Notes: generated by a model not told the origin, from the letters alone. 64,000 nucleotides of DNA from Massilia yuzhufengensis (GCF_900112225.1 NZ_FOLD01000001.1:124001-188000), one strand, 5' to 3'; positions 1 through 9,660 are shown, numbered from the stretch's first letter. A program made the numbers and translations.

Positions 1-1
1 G

Positions 2-484
<483 letters not shown>

Positions 485-495
485 CCTGATCCACC

Positions 496-521
496 AACCG
501 GCTCCCAGGCCGGTTTTTTTT
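496..521 (+). terminator. Rho-independent terminator after the ferredoxin gene
   Basis: Perfect 7-bp stem AACCGGC/GCCGGTT with a 6-nt loop, running into eight T residues. It closes the coaD-ferredoxin transcript. Confidence 0.9.
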
Positions 522-603
522 CGCCTTCATCCGGCAGCGCGGACGTCCCGCATGTGTGTGCGCCCGCGCATAACGCGCATTTTCAGCGTGCTATCCTGAA
601 TTC

Positions 604-1155
604 ATGGATGCGGCAGACGACCCGAAAGAAGCCATTCCCTCCGCCATGCACGAGCACCTCGGCATGGTGTCGGAATTCTATGCGCGCCATAACGAAGAAG
701 TCACGCCTGCCCAGCGCGCGGTCGAACAAATCAGCCTGTTCCTCGGCAGTCCCGGCTATGTTGTCGGCAATCTGATCTTCGTCGTGACCTGGATCGCCCT
801 CAATCTGCTGGCGCCGAGCCTCGATTTGCCGCAATGGGACGAGCCGCCATTCTTCTGGCTACAGGGCATCATCGCGCTGAATGCCTTCGTGATCTCTACC
901 ACCGTGCTCATCCGCCAAAACCGGATGTCCACACTCTCCACCCAGCATGCCCATCTCGACTTGCAGGTCAACCTGCTCGCCGAGGAAAAGAGCAGCAAGA
1001 TCATCCAGATGCTGGAAGACCTGCGGCGCGACCTGCCCAATGTCCGGGACAAGATCGACCATGAGGCGGAAGAGTTGTCGAAACCGACCGATACCGAAGC
1101 GGTCCTGTCCCTCATCGAAGCGTCGTCCGAACAGCTCAACTGCGAGCGCAAGTAA
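604..1155 (+). CDS. DUF1003 family membrane protein
   Basis: A 183-residue protein of the DUF1003 family, function unknown. An N-terminal soluble part (1-45) is followed by two predicted membrane segments, about residues 50-70 (from GSPGYVVGNLIFVVTWIALN) and 84-104 (from FFWLQGIIALNAFVISTTVL). Then comes the conserved RQNRM...H-x-HLDLQVNLLAEEKSSKI region (about 104-135), likely a cytoplasmic coiled coil. The short acidic C-terminus is variable. It is separated from the ferredoxin by a terminator and so is transcribed on its own. Confidence 0.85.
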   Translation: MDAADDPKEAIPSAMHEHLGMVSEFYARHNEEVTPAQRAVEQISLFLGSPGYVVGNLIFVVTWIALNLLAPSLDLPQWDEPPFFWLQGIIALNAFVISTTVLIRQNRMSTLSTQHAHLDLQVNLLAEEKSSKIIQMLEDLRRDLPNVRDKIDHEAEELSKPTDTEAVLSLIEASSEQLNCERK

Positions 1156-1569
1156 TTCACTGCAGAGGGCTCCGGAAACCTCCGTTGGCAAACTCATGGC
1201 CTTGCTTTGCCCCTCGTTCTACCAATAATCACGAACGACACATAATAGAACGTAAATTATGTGAAACAGATCGTATAACCCATCAATATGCGCGATTTTT
1301 CCATCAAATGCGTGTTAAGTACATTTGTCCGCATAAAACCCGGGAGTAACGGCGGCCAGGAACAACTGCCGATATCAACGCTTTACTGCACTTTTTACTG
1401 ACTCAACAGTTCGTATCATGTCGTCTTCTGGAAATCCGGCAAACAGGGGCGTGCAGCATTCAATGTAACTCTTCGTGAACATTGTTAAATCAAGGTGGCG
1501 AGAAAAGCCGGATGACGAAGAGTCACCAACCTGAAGCAGCGCATTGGTCTCAAACGGGAAGGACGGACG
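1156..1569. other. Intergenic stretch with no recognisable gene
   Basis: About 410 bp between the DUF1003 gene and the terminator of the reverse-strand small gene. It is visibly more AT-rich than the flanking genes (for example around 1240-1330). Short open frames here have no ribosome-binding site or recognisable protein character. I see no tRNA, riboswitch or transposon end. Confidence 0.5.
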
Positions 1570-1604
1570 AAAAAAAACGCGGCGTCCAGGTCGGAGGCCG
1601 CGTT
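1570..1604 (-). terminator. Rho-independent terminator of the reverse-strand small membrane protein gene
   Basis: Read on the reverse strand: an 8-bp perfect stem AACGCGGC/GCCGCGTT around a 13-nt loop, followed by a run of T (A run at 1570-1577 on the plus strand). It lies 19 bp past the stop of the gene at 1623-1823, which supports that small gene being real. Confidence 0.8.
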
Positions 1605-1622
1605 CAATGGAAGAGGAAAGAA

Positions 1623-1823
1623 TCAGTGGCGTTCAGCCAGGCGCTGGGCCTTCGGTGGGCGTGGGCGCACGGTCAGGACGGCGGCGCGGCCAATGCCGAC
1701 CAGCAGCGGGCGGAAGAACAGGCCGAGACCGCCCAGCAGCGCAAGGCCGGTGGCGGTACGAAGGACTTGGCCGAGCGAAATGGCGTCGGCGGCGGTCTGG
1801 AGGAGGGTCAGCGTGGTAGACAT
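1623..1823 (-). CDS. Small hypothetical membrane protein (66 aa)
   Basis: I do not recognise a characterised family. The 66-residue product starts MSTTLTLLQTAADAISLGQV, has one hydrophobic segment at about residues 24-45 (ATGLALLGGLGLFFRPLLVG), and ends in a basic tail rich in R, P and K, so it should sit in the inner membrane with a positively charged cytoplasmic tail. A canonical terminator follows immediately. It is transcribed divergently from the LysR gene at 1964, with 140 bp between the starts, so LysR may control it. A longer frame starting further upstream is possible but would run through AT-rich promoter-like DNA. Confidence 0.6.
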   Translation of the reverse strand: MSTTLTLLQTAADAISLGQVLRTATGLALLGGLGLFFRPLLVGIGRAAVLTVRPRPPKAQRLAERH

Positions 1824-1963
1824 GGCGTGGGAAATGTTCAGTTGTTCACAATATAGTGCGATGCAACATATAAATCTAATTCCGTTCACTGATAGCGCTT
1901 ATGCATTCTGTGAATAGTTGATGTACACTCATAGCAATCCTGCACTGCCATTCGACCGTTCCC

Positions 1964-2920
1964 ATGAGCTTCCTGACGCTTGACCTGAACCTGCTGCGCG
2001 TCTTCGACGCAGTGATGACCGAGCAAAACCTCACCCGCGCCGCCGGTCATCTCGCGATGACCCAGCCGGCCGTCTCGAACGCGATCAAGCGCCTGCGCGA
2101 AAGCCTGGGCGACGAACTCCTGATCCGCACCGCCTACGGCGTGAAGCCAACGCCACGCGCCGAGGCGCTGTGGCCGGCCGTGCGCCAGGCGCTGGCGGCG
2201 CTGGAAGCGGCGGTGATGCCGGAAACCTTCGATGTGTCGAAGGCGCAGGCGACCTTCCGCATGGCGATGGCCGACGCGACCGCCGCCTTGTGGCTGCCCT
2301 CGCTGATGCGCTCGATCGAACGCGAAGCGCCGGGCGTGAACATCCGCATGGTGCCGCTCACCACGCGCGAACCGCGGCCGATGCTGCTGCGCGGCGATAT
2401 CGACCTGGCGGTCGGTTTCTTCCCGGGCGTGGCGGCGCAGTTATCGTATGAAACGGGTTCACCGATCCGCCACGAGCGCCTGTATTCGGGGGTGTATGTG
2501 TGCGTGATGCGCAAGGACCATCCGCTGGCCAAGGAAAAGCTCGACCTCGATACCTATTGCAAGGCCAATCACCTGCTGGTGAGCTTCTCCGGCCGCGCCC
2601 ACGGCCTGGTCGACGAGGCGCTGGGCCAGATCGGGCGCGAACGGCGCATCCTGCTGACGGTGAACCAGTTCTTCACGGCGGGGCGGGTGGTGGCGAATTC
2701 GGACCTGATCACGGTGCTGCCGAAGCACCTGATCGCCTCGACCGGCTCGACCGATGCGCTGATCTGGCGCGAGCTGCCGTTCCAGCTGCCGGCCGTCCAC
2801 CTCGACATGCTCTGGCACGAGCGCGATGGCCGCAGCCCGGCGCACCGCTGGCTGCGCAACAACCTCGAAGGCATGGCCGAAAGCGCGTCGCCGAAGGCCG
2901 GCGCGCGCAAGGTGGTGTGA
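1964..2920 (+). CDS. LysR-family transcriptional regulator
   Basis: A 318-residue regulator. The N-terminal winged helix-turn-helix covers residues 4-63 (LDLNLLRVFDAVMTEQNLTR and the following AAGHLAMTQPAVSNAIKRL). The periplasmic-binding-protein-like effector domain follows from about residue 90. The DLNLLRVFDAVM opening is typical of the NodD/NahR-like subgroup, which often responds to aromatic compounds; the effector here is unknown. The divergent neighbour is a small membrane protein gene. The convergent gene downstream is the Lrp-type regulator, whose stop is only 4 bp away. Confidence 0.9.
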   Translation: MSFLTLDLNLLRVFDAVMTEQNLTRAAGHLAMTQPAVSNAIKRLRESLGDELLIRTAYGVKPTPRAEALWPAVRQALAALEAAVMPETFDVSKAQATFRMAMADATAALWLPSLMRSIEREAPGVNIRMVPLTTREPRPMLLRGDIDLAVGFFPGVAAQLSYETGSPIRHERLYSGVYVCVMRKDHPLAKEKLDLDTYCKANHLLVSFSGRAHGLVDEALGQIGRERRILLTVNQFFTAGRVVANSDLITVLPKHLIASTGSTDALIWRELPFQLPAVHLDMLWHERDGRSPAHRWLRNNLEGMAESASPKAGARKVV

Positions 2921-2924
2921 CGCG

Positions 2925-3380
2925 CTAGCGGATCGGCAGCTTGGTCGTGTTCTTGACCTCTTCCATCACCGCATAGGTGTGCGTCTCGCGCACGCCTTTC
3001 TGCAGCAGGGTCTTGCCAAGGAATTCGCGGTAGGCCGCCATGTCTTTCACGCGCGCCTTGACCAGGTAGTCGAAGCCGCCCGCCACCATATGGCATTCGA
3101 GCACTTCCGGAATCATCTGGACGCTCTGCTTGAATGCATCGAAGACCTCGGGAGTGGTACGATCGAGCACCACCTCGATAAAGACGAGCAGCGAGACGTC
3201 GAGCAACTGGGGATTGAGCTGGGCCGTATAGCCCATGATGTAGCCGGATTCGTGCAGCTTGCGCACGCGCTCCAGGCAGGCTGCAGGAGAAAGGTTGACT
3301 CGCGCCGCAAGCTCGACGTTGCTGATGCGCCCGTCGTTCTGCAGTTCCGCCAGGATTTTCTTGCTGATCTTGTCGAGCAT
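2925..3380 (-). CDS. Lrp/AsnC-family regulator, probable proline-utilisation regulator
   Basis: A 151-residue Lrp/AsnC protein. The N-terminal HTH spans residues 3-60 (with ELAARVNLSPAACLERVRKL), followed by the RAM effector/oligomerisation domain (about 68-145, with GGFDYLVKARVKDMAAYREF). It is divergent from putA, with 218 bp between its start and the putA ATG. In proteobacteria whose PutA lacks a DNA-binding domain, an adjacent Lrp-type activator (PutR/BkdR-like) controls putA in response to proline. The same role is inferred here from position and from the type of PutA. The shared intergenic region is AT-rich, as expected for Lrp binding. Confidence 0.88.
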   Translation of the reverse strand: MLDKISKKILAELQNDGRISNVELAARVNLSPAACLERVRKLHESGYIMGYTAQLNPQLLDVSLLVFIEVVLDRTTPEVFDAFKQSVQMIPEVLECHMVAGGFDYLVKARVKDMAAYREFLGKTLLQKGVRETHTYAVMEEVKNTTKLPIR

Positions 3381-3598
3381 GCTCTGCCTCCCGCGATGTA
3401 AATATTATTTGGTCAGATTGTCTCACCAAAAACTATCTATTGCTAGTCTGTCGTAAAAACAGAATTAATCCAGAAGATTTCCTTCTACAATCGAATCATT
3501 CCATCGTGTCCCCGGAGCACGCCGGCCGCCTCGTTCGCGGTGCGGCGTTTTGTGCTGCGTGGCGGCCGATGCCTGTATTCCTTTTTAGAAGAGTCACC

Positions 3599-6500
3599 AT
3601 GCAGATTGCCGCCGCCCCGAGCTCCACCACGGCCACCCCCTTCGTTGCTTTCGATGCGCTCGCGCTCGAGGTCAAGCGCGAGCAGTCGCCGCTGCGCGCC
3701 GCCATCACCAGCGCCTACCGCCGCGAAGAAACCGAAGCCGTGCAATGGCTGCTGGCGCAGGGCGCCAGCGCCAACGGCGACGCCTACATGCTGGCCCACC
3801 GCCTGGTCTCGAGCGTGCGCGAAAAGCGCACCCGCGCCTCGGGCGTGGACGCGCTGATGCACGAATTCTCGCTGTCGTCGGAAGAAGGCGTGGCGCTCAT
3901 GTGCCTGGCCGAAGCGCTGCTGCGCATCCCGGACAGCGAAACCGCCGACCGCCTCATCGCCGACAAGATCAGCAAGGGCGACTGGCGCAAGCACCTGGGC
4001 GAGTCGCCGTCGATGTTCGTCAACGCCGCGACCTGGGGCCTGCTCATTACCGGCAAGCTGGTTTCGACCAACAGCGAAAAGAACCTGGGCTCGGCCATCA
4101 CGCGCCTGATCGCCAAGGGCGGCGAACCCCTGATCCGCAAGGGCGTCGACATGGCGATGCGCATGCTGGGCAACCAGTTCGTCACCGGCCAGACCATCGA
4201 TGAAGCGCTGAAAAACAGCCGCGAGAACGAAACCCGCGGCTACCGCTACTCCTACGACATGCTGGGCGAAGCCGCGCTGACCGAGAGCGACGCCAAGAAC
4301 TACTACGCCTCCTACGAGACCGCGATCCACGCGATCGGCCGCGCCTCGAACGGCCGCGGCATCAAGGACGGTCCGGGGATCTCGATCAAGCTGTCGGCCC
4401 TGCACCCGCGCTACAGCCGCGCACAATACGCCCGCGTGATGGGCGAACTGCTGCCGCGCGTGCGCAGCCTGGTCCTGCTGGCGAAAAGCTACAACATCGG
4501 CATCAACATCGACGCCGAAGAAGCGGACCGCCTCGAGATCTCGCTCGACATGCTCGAAGCGCTGGCCTTCGACCCGGAACTGAGCGGCTTCGAAGGTATC
4601 GGCCTGGTGGTGCAGGCCTATCAAAAACGCTGCCCGTTCGTGATCGACTACCTGGTCGACCTGGCCAAGCGCAGCGGCCAGAAGTTCATGGTGCGCCTGG
4701 TGAAGGGCGCCTACTGGGACGCCGAGATCAAGCGCGCCCAGGTTGAAGGCATGCCCGGCTATCCGGTCTACACCCGCAAGGTGTACACGGATGTGTCGTA
4801 CCTCACCTGCGCACGCAAGCTGCTGGCCGCGGCCGACACCCTGTACCCGCAATTCGCCACCCACAACGCGCACTCGCTGTCGGTGATCTACACCTGGGCC
4901 AAGGCCGACGGCGTCACCAACTACGAATTCCAGTGCCTGCACGGCATGGGCGAAACCCTGTACGACCAGGTGGTCGGCGCGGACAAGCTGGGCAAGGCCT
5001 GCCGCATCTATGCGCCGGTCGGCTCGCACGAAACCCTGCTGGCCTACCTGGTACGGCGCCTGCTGGAAAACGGCGCCAACTCGTCCTTCGTGAACCAGAT
5101 CGTCGACGAGAACGTCGCCATCGACACCCTGCTGTCCGACCCGTTCGACCAGGCGCGCGCGGCCGGCGGCAAGCCGCACCCGGCGATCGCCCTGCCGCTG
5201 CAGATGTTCGGCGCCGAGCGCAAGAATTCCGCGGGCCTGGACCTGGTCAATGAAGACGTCCTGTGCGCCACCCTGGATGGACTGAAGGAGCAGCGCCAGC
5301 ATGTTGCTGCGCCGCTGATCGCCGGCGCGGTGGAAGCGAGTGTAGCGGCCAACATCGTCAACCCGGCGCAGTCGGGCGACGTGGTGGGCCAGGTCATGGA
5401 AGCCACGCGTGCCGACGTCGACACCGCCCTGGCCAGCGCCGCCGCCTTTGCCGCCGAGTGGGAACGCACCGGCGTCGAAACCCGCGCCAACATGCTCGAG
5501 CGGACCGCCGACCTGTTCGAACAGAATGGCCTCGAATTGATGGCCCTGGCCGTGCGCGAAGCCGGCAAGTCGCTGCCGAACGCGATCGCCGAACTGCGCG
5601 AAGCGGTCGACTTCCTGCGCTACTACGCGGTCGAGATCCGCGCGGCGAAAGCGGATGGCGCACTTGGGCCGGTCACCTGCATCAGCCCCTGGAACTTCCC
5701 GCTGGCGATCTTCACCGGCCAGGTGGCGGCCGCCCTCGCCGCCGGCAACGTGGTGCTGGCCAAGCCGGCCGAACAAACTCCCTTGATCGCGCACCGCGCG
5801 GTGGAACTGTTCCACGAAGCGGGCGTGCCGCTTGCAGCGCTGCAGCTGCTGCCGGGCCGCGGCGAAGTGGTGGGCGCCGCCCTCACGTCGGACTCGCGCG
5901 TGAAAGGCGTGATCTTCACCGGCTCCACCGAAGTGGCGCAGCTGATCAACCGCACCCTGGCCACGCGCGCCGAACAGGAAGGCATCGATATCCCGCTGGT
6001 GGCCGAAACCGGCGGCCAGAATGCGCTGATCGTCGATTCGTCGGCGCTGCCGGAGCAGGTGGTGTCGGACGCGCTGTCCTCGGCCTTCGACTCGGCCGGC
6101 CAGCGCTGCTCGGCGCTGCGCGTGCTGTTCCTGCAGGAAGACATCGCCGACAAGACCATCACCATGCTCAAGGGCGCGATGCAGGAACTGGTGGTGGGCA
6201 GCCCGGACCGCCTGGCCACCGACATCGGCCCGGTCATCGATGCGCAAGCCCAGCGCAACCTGCTGGCCCACATCGAGCGCATGCGCGCCACCGCGCGCAG
6301 CCACTTCGCGCTCGCGCTGCCGGCCGGCGTGGCGGCGAGCGGCACCTTCGTGCCGCCGACGGTACTGGAAATCGGCTCGCTGGCGGAACTCAAGCATGAA
6401 GTCTTCGGCCCGGTGCTGCACATCGTGCGCTACCGCCGCGCCGATTTGCCGAAGGTGATCGACAGCATCAACGCCACCGGCTACGGCCTGACCCTGGGCG

Positions 6501-7255
6501 TGCATTCGCGCATCGATGAGACCATCGACTTCATCGTGCGCAGGGCGCATGTGGGCAACATCTACGTGAACCGCAACATCGTCGGCGCCGTCGTCGGCGT
6601 GCAGCCTTTCGGTGGCGAAGGCAAGTCCGGCACCGGCCCGAAGGCCGGCGGCCCGCTCTACCTCAAGCGCCTGCAACGCCAGGCCGCGCCGCTGCTGGAG
6701 CACAGCCGCGTGTTCGACGCCGGCCTGGACGCCCTGCTGGGCTGGATGCGCACCCACGGCCATGCCGAACTGGCAAGCCTGGCCCAGGGCTATGGCCGCA
6801 GCGCGCTCACCGGCATCGAGATCGCCTTGCCGGGTCCGACCGGCGAGCGCAATACGCTGGCCTTCACCTCGCGCGGCACCGTGCTGTGCGCGCCGAAAAC
6901 GGCGGCCGGCCTGCTCAACCAGGTGGCGGCCGCCCTGGCCACCGGCAACCGCGCGCTGGTGCTGGCGGCGCAAGGCCTGATCCCGGCCGAGCTGCCGGCG
7001 CTGGTCAAGGGGCGCGTGCGCTTCATTGGCGACGATGAAATCGGTGCGGAAGAATTCCAGGTCGCGCTGGTGGATGCCGGCCTGCCTGGATCGCTGCGCA
7101 CGAAACTGGCGGCGCGCTCCGGCGCGATTGTCGGCATCGTCGATACCGACGCTGCGGCCCCCGTGGCCCTGTGGCGCCTGGTGGCCGAACGCGCGGTCTG
7201 CGTCAACACGACCGCGGCTGGCGGCAACGCAAGCCTGATGACGCTCGGGGTGTAA
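3599..7255 (+). CDS. putA: Bifunctional proline dehydrogenase / P5C dehydrogenase PutA
   Basis: A 1218-residue peripheral membrane flavoenzyme oxidising proline to glutamate via P5C. The FAD-dependent PRODH barrel runs to about residue 540, with VRLVKGAYWD near 365 and R486/R487 in VRRLLENGANSSFVN as substrate ligands. The ALDH domain spans about 570-1040: NAD-site CISPWNFPLAIF at 694-705, E803 in VAETGGQN, catalytic C837 in SAGQRCSALR, and QPFGGEGKSGTG near 1003. Residues beyond about 1045 form the extra ALDH-superfamily C-terminal domain. The N-terminus lacks the ribbon-helix-helix found in E. coli PutA, making it a type B PutA that cannot autorepress. The start was chosen by the AGAAGAG ribosome-binding site just before 3599; an upstream in-frame extension looks non-coding. 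Confidence 0.96.
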   Translation: MQIAAAPSSTTATPFVAFDALALEVKREQSPLRAAITSAYRREETEAVQWLLAQGASANGDAYMLAHRLVSSVREKRTRASGVDALMHEFSLSSEEGVALMCLAEALLRIPDSETADRLIADKISKGDWRKHLGESPSMFVNAATWGLLITGKLVSTNSEKNLGSAITRLIAKGGEPLIRKGVDMAMRMLGNQFVTGQTIDEALKNSRENETRGYRYSYDMLGEAALTESDAKNYYASYETAIHAIGRASNGRGIKDGPGISIKLSALHPRYSRAQYARVMGELLPRVRSLVLLAKSYNIGINIDAEEADRLEISLDMLEALAFDPELSGFEGIGLVVQAYQKRCPFVIDYLVDLAKRSGQKFMVRLVKGAYWDAEIKRAQVEGMPGYPVYTRKVYTDVSYLTCARKLLAAADTLYPQFATHNAHSLSVIYTWAKADGVTNYEFQCLHGMGETLYDQVVGADKLGKACRIYAPVGSHETLLAYLVRRLLENGANSSFVNQIVDENVAIDTLLSDPFDQARAAGGKPHPAIALPLQMFGAERKNSAGLDLVNEDVLCATLDGLKEQRQHVAAPLIAGAVEASVAANIVNPAQSGDVVGQVMEATRADVDTALASAAAFAAEWERTGVETRANMLERTADLFEQNGLELMALAVREAGKSLPNAIAELREAVDFLRYYAVEIRAAKADGALGPVTCISPWNFPLAIFTGQVAAALAAGNVVLAKPAEQTPLIAHRAVELFHEAGVPLAALQLLPGRGEVVGAALTSDSRVKGVIFTGSTEVAQLINRTLATRAEQEGIDIPLVAETGGQNALIVDSSALPEQVVSDALSSAFDSAGQRCSALRVLFLQEDIADKTITMLKGAMQELVVGSPDRLATDIGPVIDAQAQRNLLAHIERMRATARSHFALALPAGVAASGTFVPPTVLEIGSLAELKHEVFGPVLHIVRYRRADLPKVIDSINATGYGLTLGVHSRIDETIDFIVRRAHVGNIYVNRNIVGAVVGVQPFGGEGKSGTGPKAGGPLYLKRLQRQAAPLLEHSRVFDAGLDALLGWMRTHGHAELASLAQGYGRSALTGIEIALPGPTGERNTLAFTSRGTVLCAPKTAAGLLNQVAAALATGNRALVLAAQGLIPAELPALVKGRVRFIGDDEIGAEEFQVALVDAGLPGSLRTKLAARSGAIVGIVDTDAAAPVALWRLVAERAVCVNTTAAGGNASLMTLGV

Positions 7256-7260
7256 TCATC

Positions 7261-7297
7261 GTGGGGTGGCCGGCTATGCCGGCCGCGCGTTCAACCA
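7261..7297 (+). repeat. Dispersed palindromic repeat, family B, copy 1
   Basis: Just after putA lies GGGTGGCCGGCTATGCCGGC followed by CGCGCGTTCAACC. The same sequence pattern, GGGTGG-CGGC-ta-GCCG-CCGCGCGTTCAACC, recurs twice in opposite orientations after parB. The core forms a short hairpin and may also act as a transcription stop after putA. Confidence 0.6.
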
Positions 7298-7382
7298 GCG
7301 TCAATTCACCAACCACATCATCGTAGTAGGAGTACCGTAGTAGCCGTAGCAGGAGACTTATTCTTATAAATTGGAGGCAGAC

Positions 7383-8498
7383 ATGCTAGTTGGCGTACCA
7401 AAAGAGATTAAGAATCACGAGTACCGTGTGGGGCTCACGCCGCCGTCCGTGCGCGAGCTGGCCTTGCGCGGGCACGAGGTGATCGTGCAGCAGGGCGCCG
7501 GTGAGCAAATCGGTTTGTCGGACGAGCAGTACGTGGCGGCCGGCGCCACCATCGTGGACACGGCGAAGGACATCTTCGCCCGTGCCGACATGGTGGTCAA
7601 GGTCAAGGAACCGCAGCCGGCAGAATGCGCGATGCTGCGCGAAGGGCAGGTGCTCTACACCTACCTGCACCTGGCGCCCGATCCCGAGCAAACGGCGGCG
7701 CTGGTGAAATCCGGGGCGGTCTGCATCGCCTACGAAACCATCACCGGCCCCGGTGGCGGCCTGCCGCTGCTGGCGCCCATGAGCGAAGTGGCCGGCCGCA
7801 TGGCGATCCAGGCCGGCGCCGCCCACCTCGAGAAATCCAAGGGCGGCATGGGCCTGCTGCTGGGCGGCGTGCCGGGCGTGGCGGCTGGCCACGTGGTCAT
7901 CATCGGCGCCGGCGTGGTCGGCACCAATGCGCTGCAGATGGCGGTGGGTACCGGTGCGCGCGTCACGGTGCTGGATAAAAACATCGACCGCCTGCGCCAG
8001 CTCGATCTCGTCTTCGGCAACCGCATCACCACCATGTACTCGAACGCGCATGCGATCGAAGAAGCGGTGGTCTCAAGCGATCTGGTGATCGGCGGCGTGC
8101 TGGTGCCGGGCGCCGCGGCGCCCAAGCTGGTCACCCGCGACATGATCTCGCGCATGCAAAAGGGCGCGGTGGTGGTGGACGTGGCGATCGACCAGGGCGG
8201 CTGCTTCGAAACCTCGCACGCCACCACCCATGCCGATCCTACCTTCGTCGTCGACGGCGTGATCCACTACTGCGTGGCGAACATGCCGGGCGCGGTGGCG
8301 CGTACCTCCACCTTTGCGCTCAACAACGCCACCATCGGCCACGCCGTGGCGCTGGCCACCAAGGGCTGGCGCCAGGCACTGCGCGACGACGTCCACCTGC
8401 GCAATGGCTTGAATGTCTGCCAAGGCAAGGTCACCTACGAAGCCGTGGCGCGCGACCTCCAGTACGACTACGTGCCGGCCGAAACGCTGCTGGGCTGA
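7383..8498 (+). CDS. ald: Alanine dehydrogenase
   Basis: A 371-residue NAD-dependent L-alanine dehydrogenase (alanine to pyruvate plus ammonia), exactly the family length. Catalytic K75 (VKVKEPQ) and H96 (YTYLHLAP) and substrate-binding R15 (NHEYRVG) are in canonical positions. The Rossmann motif GAGVVGTNA lies near residue 175. The start at 7383 is fixed by GGAGG at 7373-7377; an in-frame TTG at 7371 overlaps that ribosome-binding site and is rejected. It sits downstream of putA, so both amino-acid catabolic genes may respond to the same Lrp-type regulator (inference). Its 3' end overlaps the convergent nucleosidase gene by 31 bp. Confidence 0.95.
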   Translation: MLVGVPKEIKNHEYRVGLTPPSVRELALRGHEVIVQQGAGEQIGLSDEQYVAAGATIVDTAKDIFARADMVVKVKEPQPAECAMLREGQVLYTYLHLAPDPEQTAALVKSGAVCIAYETITGPGGGLPLLAPMSEVAGRMAIQAGAAHLEKSKGGMGLLLGGVPGVAAGHVVIIGAGVVGTNALQMAVGTGARVTVLDKNIDRLRQLDLVFGNRITTMYSNAHAIEEAVVSSDLVIGGVLVPGAAAPKLVTRDMISRMQKGAVVVDVAIDQGGCFETSHATTHADPTFVVDGVIHYCVANMPGAVARTSTFALNNATIGHAVALATKGWRQALRDDVHLRNGLNVCQGKVTYEAVARDLQYDYVPAETLLG

Positions 8499-9262
8499 AG
8501 CGGCGCTTCCTTCAACTCCCGGCACACGCGCCGGGTGATGTGGAAAGCATACTGCGCGGCCACTGATTTCACGAATCTCATGAAATCAGTGGCCGCGTTT
8601 TCATTGGCGTTGTCGGAAATCGTGCGCAGGACGGCGCAGGGCACGCCGAGCTCGTAGCACACCTGGGCCACTGCCGCCCCCTCCATTTCGACCGCCACGA
8701 GCCCCGGAAGGGCTTTGTTGAGCCCATCCAGGCGCTCGCGGTCATCCATGAACTGGTCGCCGCTCGCCACCAGGCCGCGGTGCACCCGTGGCTGGGCCAG
8801 GCGGAAAGTATGGCGTTCGCCCTCGGAAATCGCATCCAGGAAATCCAGCTCGAGGAAGTCATGGGCCGCGCGCGACAGGCGCAGCGACAATTGCTGGTCG
8901 GGCTGGAAGTGGCTCAAGCCGGTGAGCGGCACCTCGAAACGGGGAAACAAGGGGCTGGCATCCATGTCGTGCTGGACCAGCGCTTCGGCCACCACGATAT
9001 CGCCCACCCGCACCGTTTTGTCTCCCGCGCCGGCCACACCGGTGAACAGGATGTGGGTAACTCCGAACTTTTCCACAAGCGTCGTGGCTGTCATGGCAGC
9101 CGCAACCTTCCCAATTCGCGACAGGACGCACACAGCGTCGATTTCCCACAGGCTTCCTGCCCAGTACTCGCGCATGCCATGGATGAGCTTGGCGGGCCCT
9201 CTCATGGCCTCCACGAGCCCCTGCTGTTCTTCGTACAAGGCGCTGATGATCCCCAATCGCAT
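8468..9262 (-). CDS. mtnN: 5'-methylthioadenosine/S-adenosylhomocysteine nucleosidase family protein
   Basis: A 264-residue PNP/UDP-phosphorylase-fold nucleosidase that cleaves adenine from MTA and SAH, recycling the products of SAM-dependent reactions. It starts MRLGIISALYEEQ. The HILFTGVAGAG segment forms the purine pocket, VAVEMEGAAVAQV carries the ribose-binding M-E pair, and RTISDNANENA carries the catalytic Asp. It is about 30 residues longer than E. coli MtnN, with an insertion around residues 125-150 and a short tail. AGGA lies 6 nt before the ATG. It is the last gene before the origin region, and its 3' end overlaps ald. Confidence 0.88.
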   Translation of the reverse strand: MRLGIISALYEEQQGLVEAMRGPAKLIHGMREYWAGSLWEIDAVCVLSRIGKVAAAMTATTLVEKFGVTHILFTGVAGAGDKTVRVGDIVVAEALVQHDMDASPLFPRFEVPLTGLSHFQPDQQLSLRLSRAAHDFLELDFLDAISEGERHTFRLAQPRVHRGLVASGDQFMDDRERLDGLNKALPGLVAVEMEGAAVAQVCYELGVPCAVLRTISDNANENAATDFMRFVKSVAAQYAFHITRRVCRELKEAPLQPSSVSAGT

Positions 9263-9600
9263 GTTTTTCCTGTGTTTTTGTTATGAAGGCAGCTTGCGGC
9301 CTCGCCCTCCAGCACTCGATGCATGGCGTGGCTGGCGACCTGTTCCCGCGTGTGGCAGGGCGATGGACTGTGCATAAAGGCCGGGTTGTCCACACAGCTC
9401 CAGCACGATCTGCAAGCTGCAAAGCCATGCGCAGCTGCAGCCAGCCGGCTTGTTCGGCACTTGTGCACGGTTTGATCGAGCTCATTGATGGGCAGATTCA
9501 AACGGATGAGTTCCCATTTTGCTTGTCTTACCGGCGAGAGGCCAGCAAAAGCCGCGCGAATTTTCCGTTTTCGGGCTTCGACGCTTTCCAGTCTTTTAGT

Positions 9601-9660
9601 TAACTAAGATATATATAAAAACTAGTAGTAGATAGTAAACGCGCGCTCTTCTGTTGATAA
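9601..9660 (+). promoter_or_regulatory. Origin unwinding module 1 (AT-rich DUE, DnaA-trios, GC-rich spacer, DnaA box)
   Basis: AT-rich AGATATATATAAAA (9607-9620) precedes three TAG trinucleotides at 9623-9631, then ATAGTAA, then GC-rich ACGCGCGCTC (9639-9648), then the DnaA box TGTTGATAA at 9652-9660 (one mismatch to TGTGGATAA). It has the most AT-rich unwinding candidate of the three modules, and so is the likeliest melting site. Confidence 0.65.

Noticed and set aside
1482-1856. Plus-strand open frame across the terminator and small reverse-strand gene
   Set aside because: Its translation is highly biased (Gly/Gln/Arg/Glu) and it overlaps a good terminator and a more credible membrane protein gene on the other strand.
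3485-6973. A very long (1162-codon) open frame antisense to putA
   Set aside because: It mirrors the high-GC third-position bias of putA. Its translation is low-complexity Gln/Arg/Ala/His with no domain, and putA on the other strand is unmistakable.
7321-7352. GTAGTAGGAGTACCGTAGTAGCC repeats before ald as a possible further DnaA-trio site
   Set aside because: TAG words occur, but there is no adjacent DnaA box and no AT-rich unwinding DNA; it is probably leader sequence of ald.
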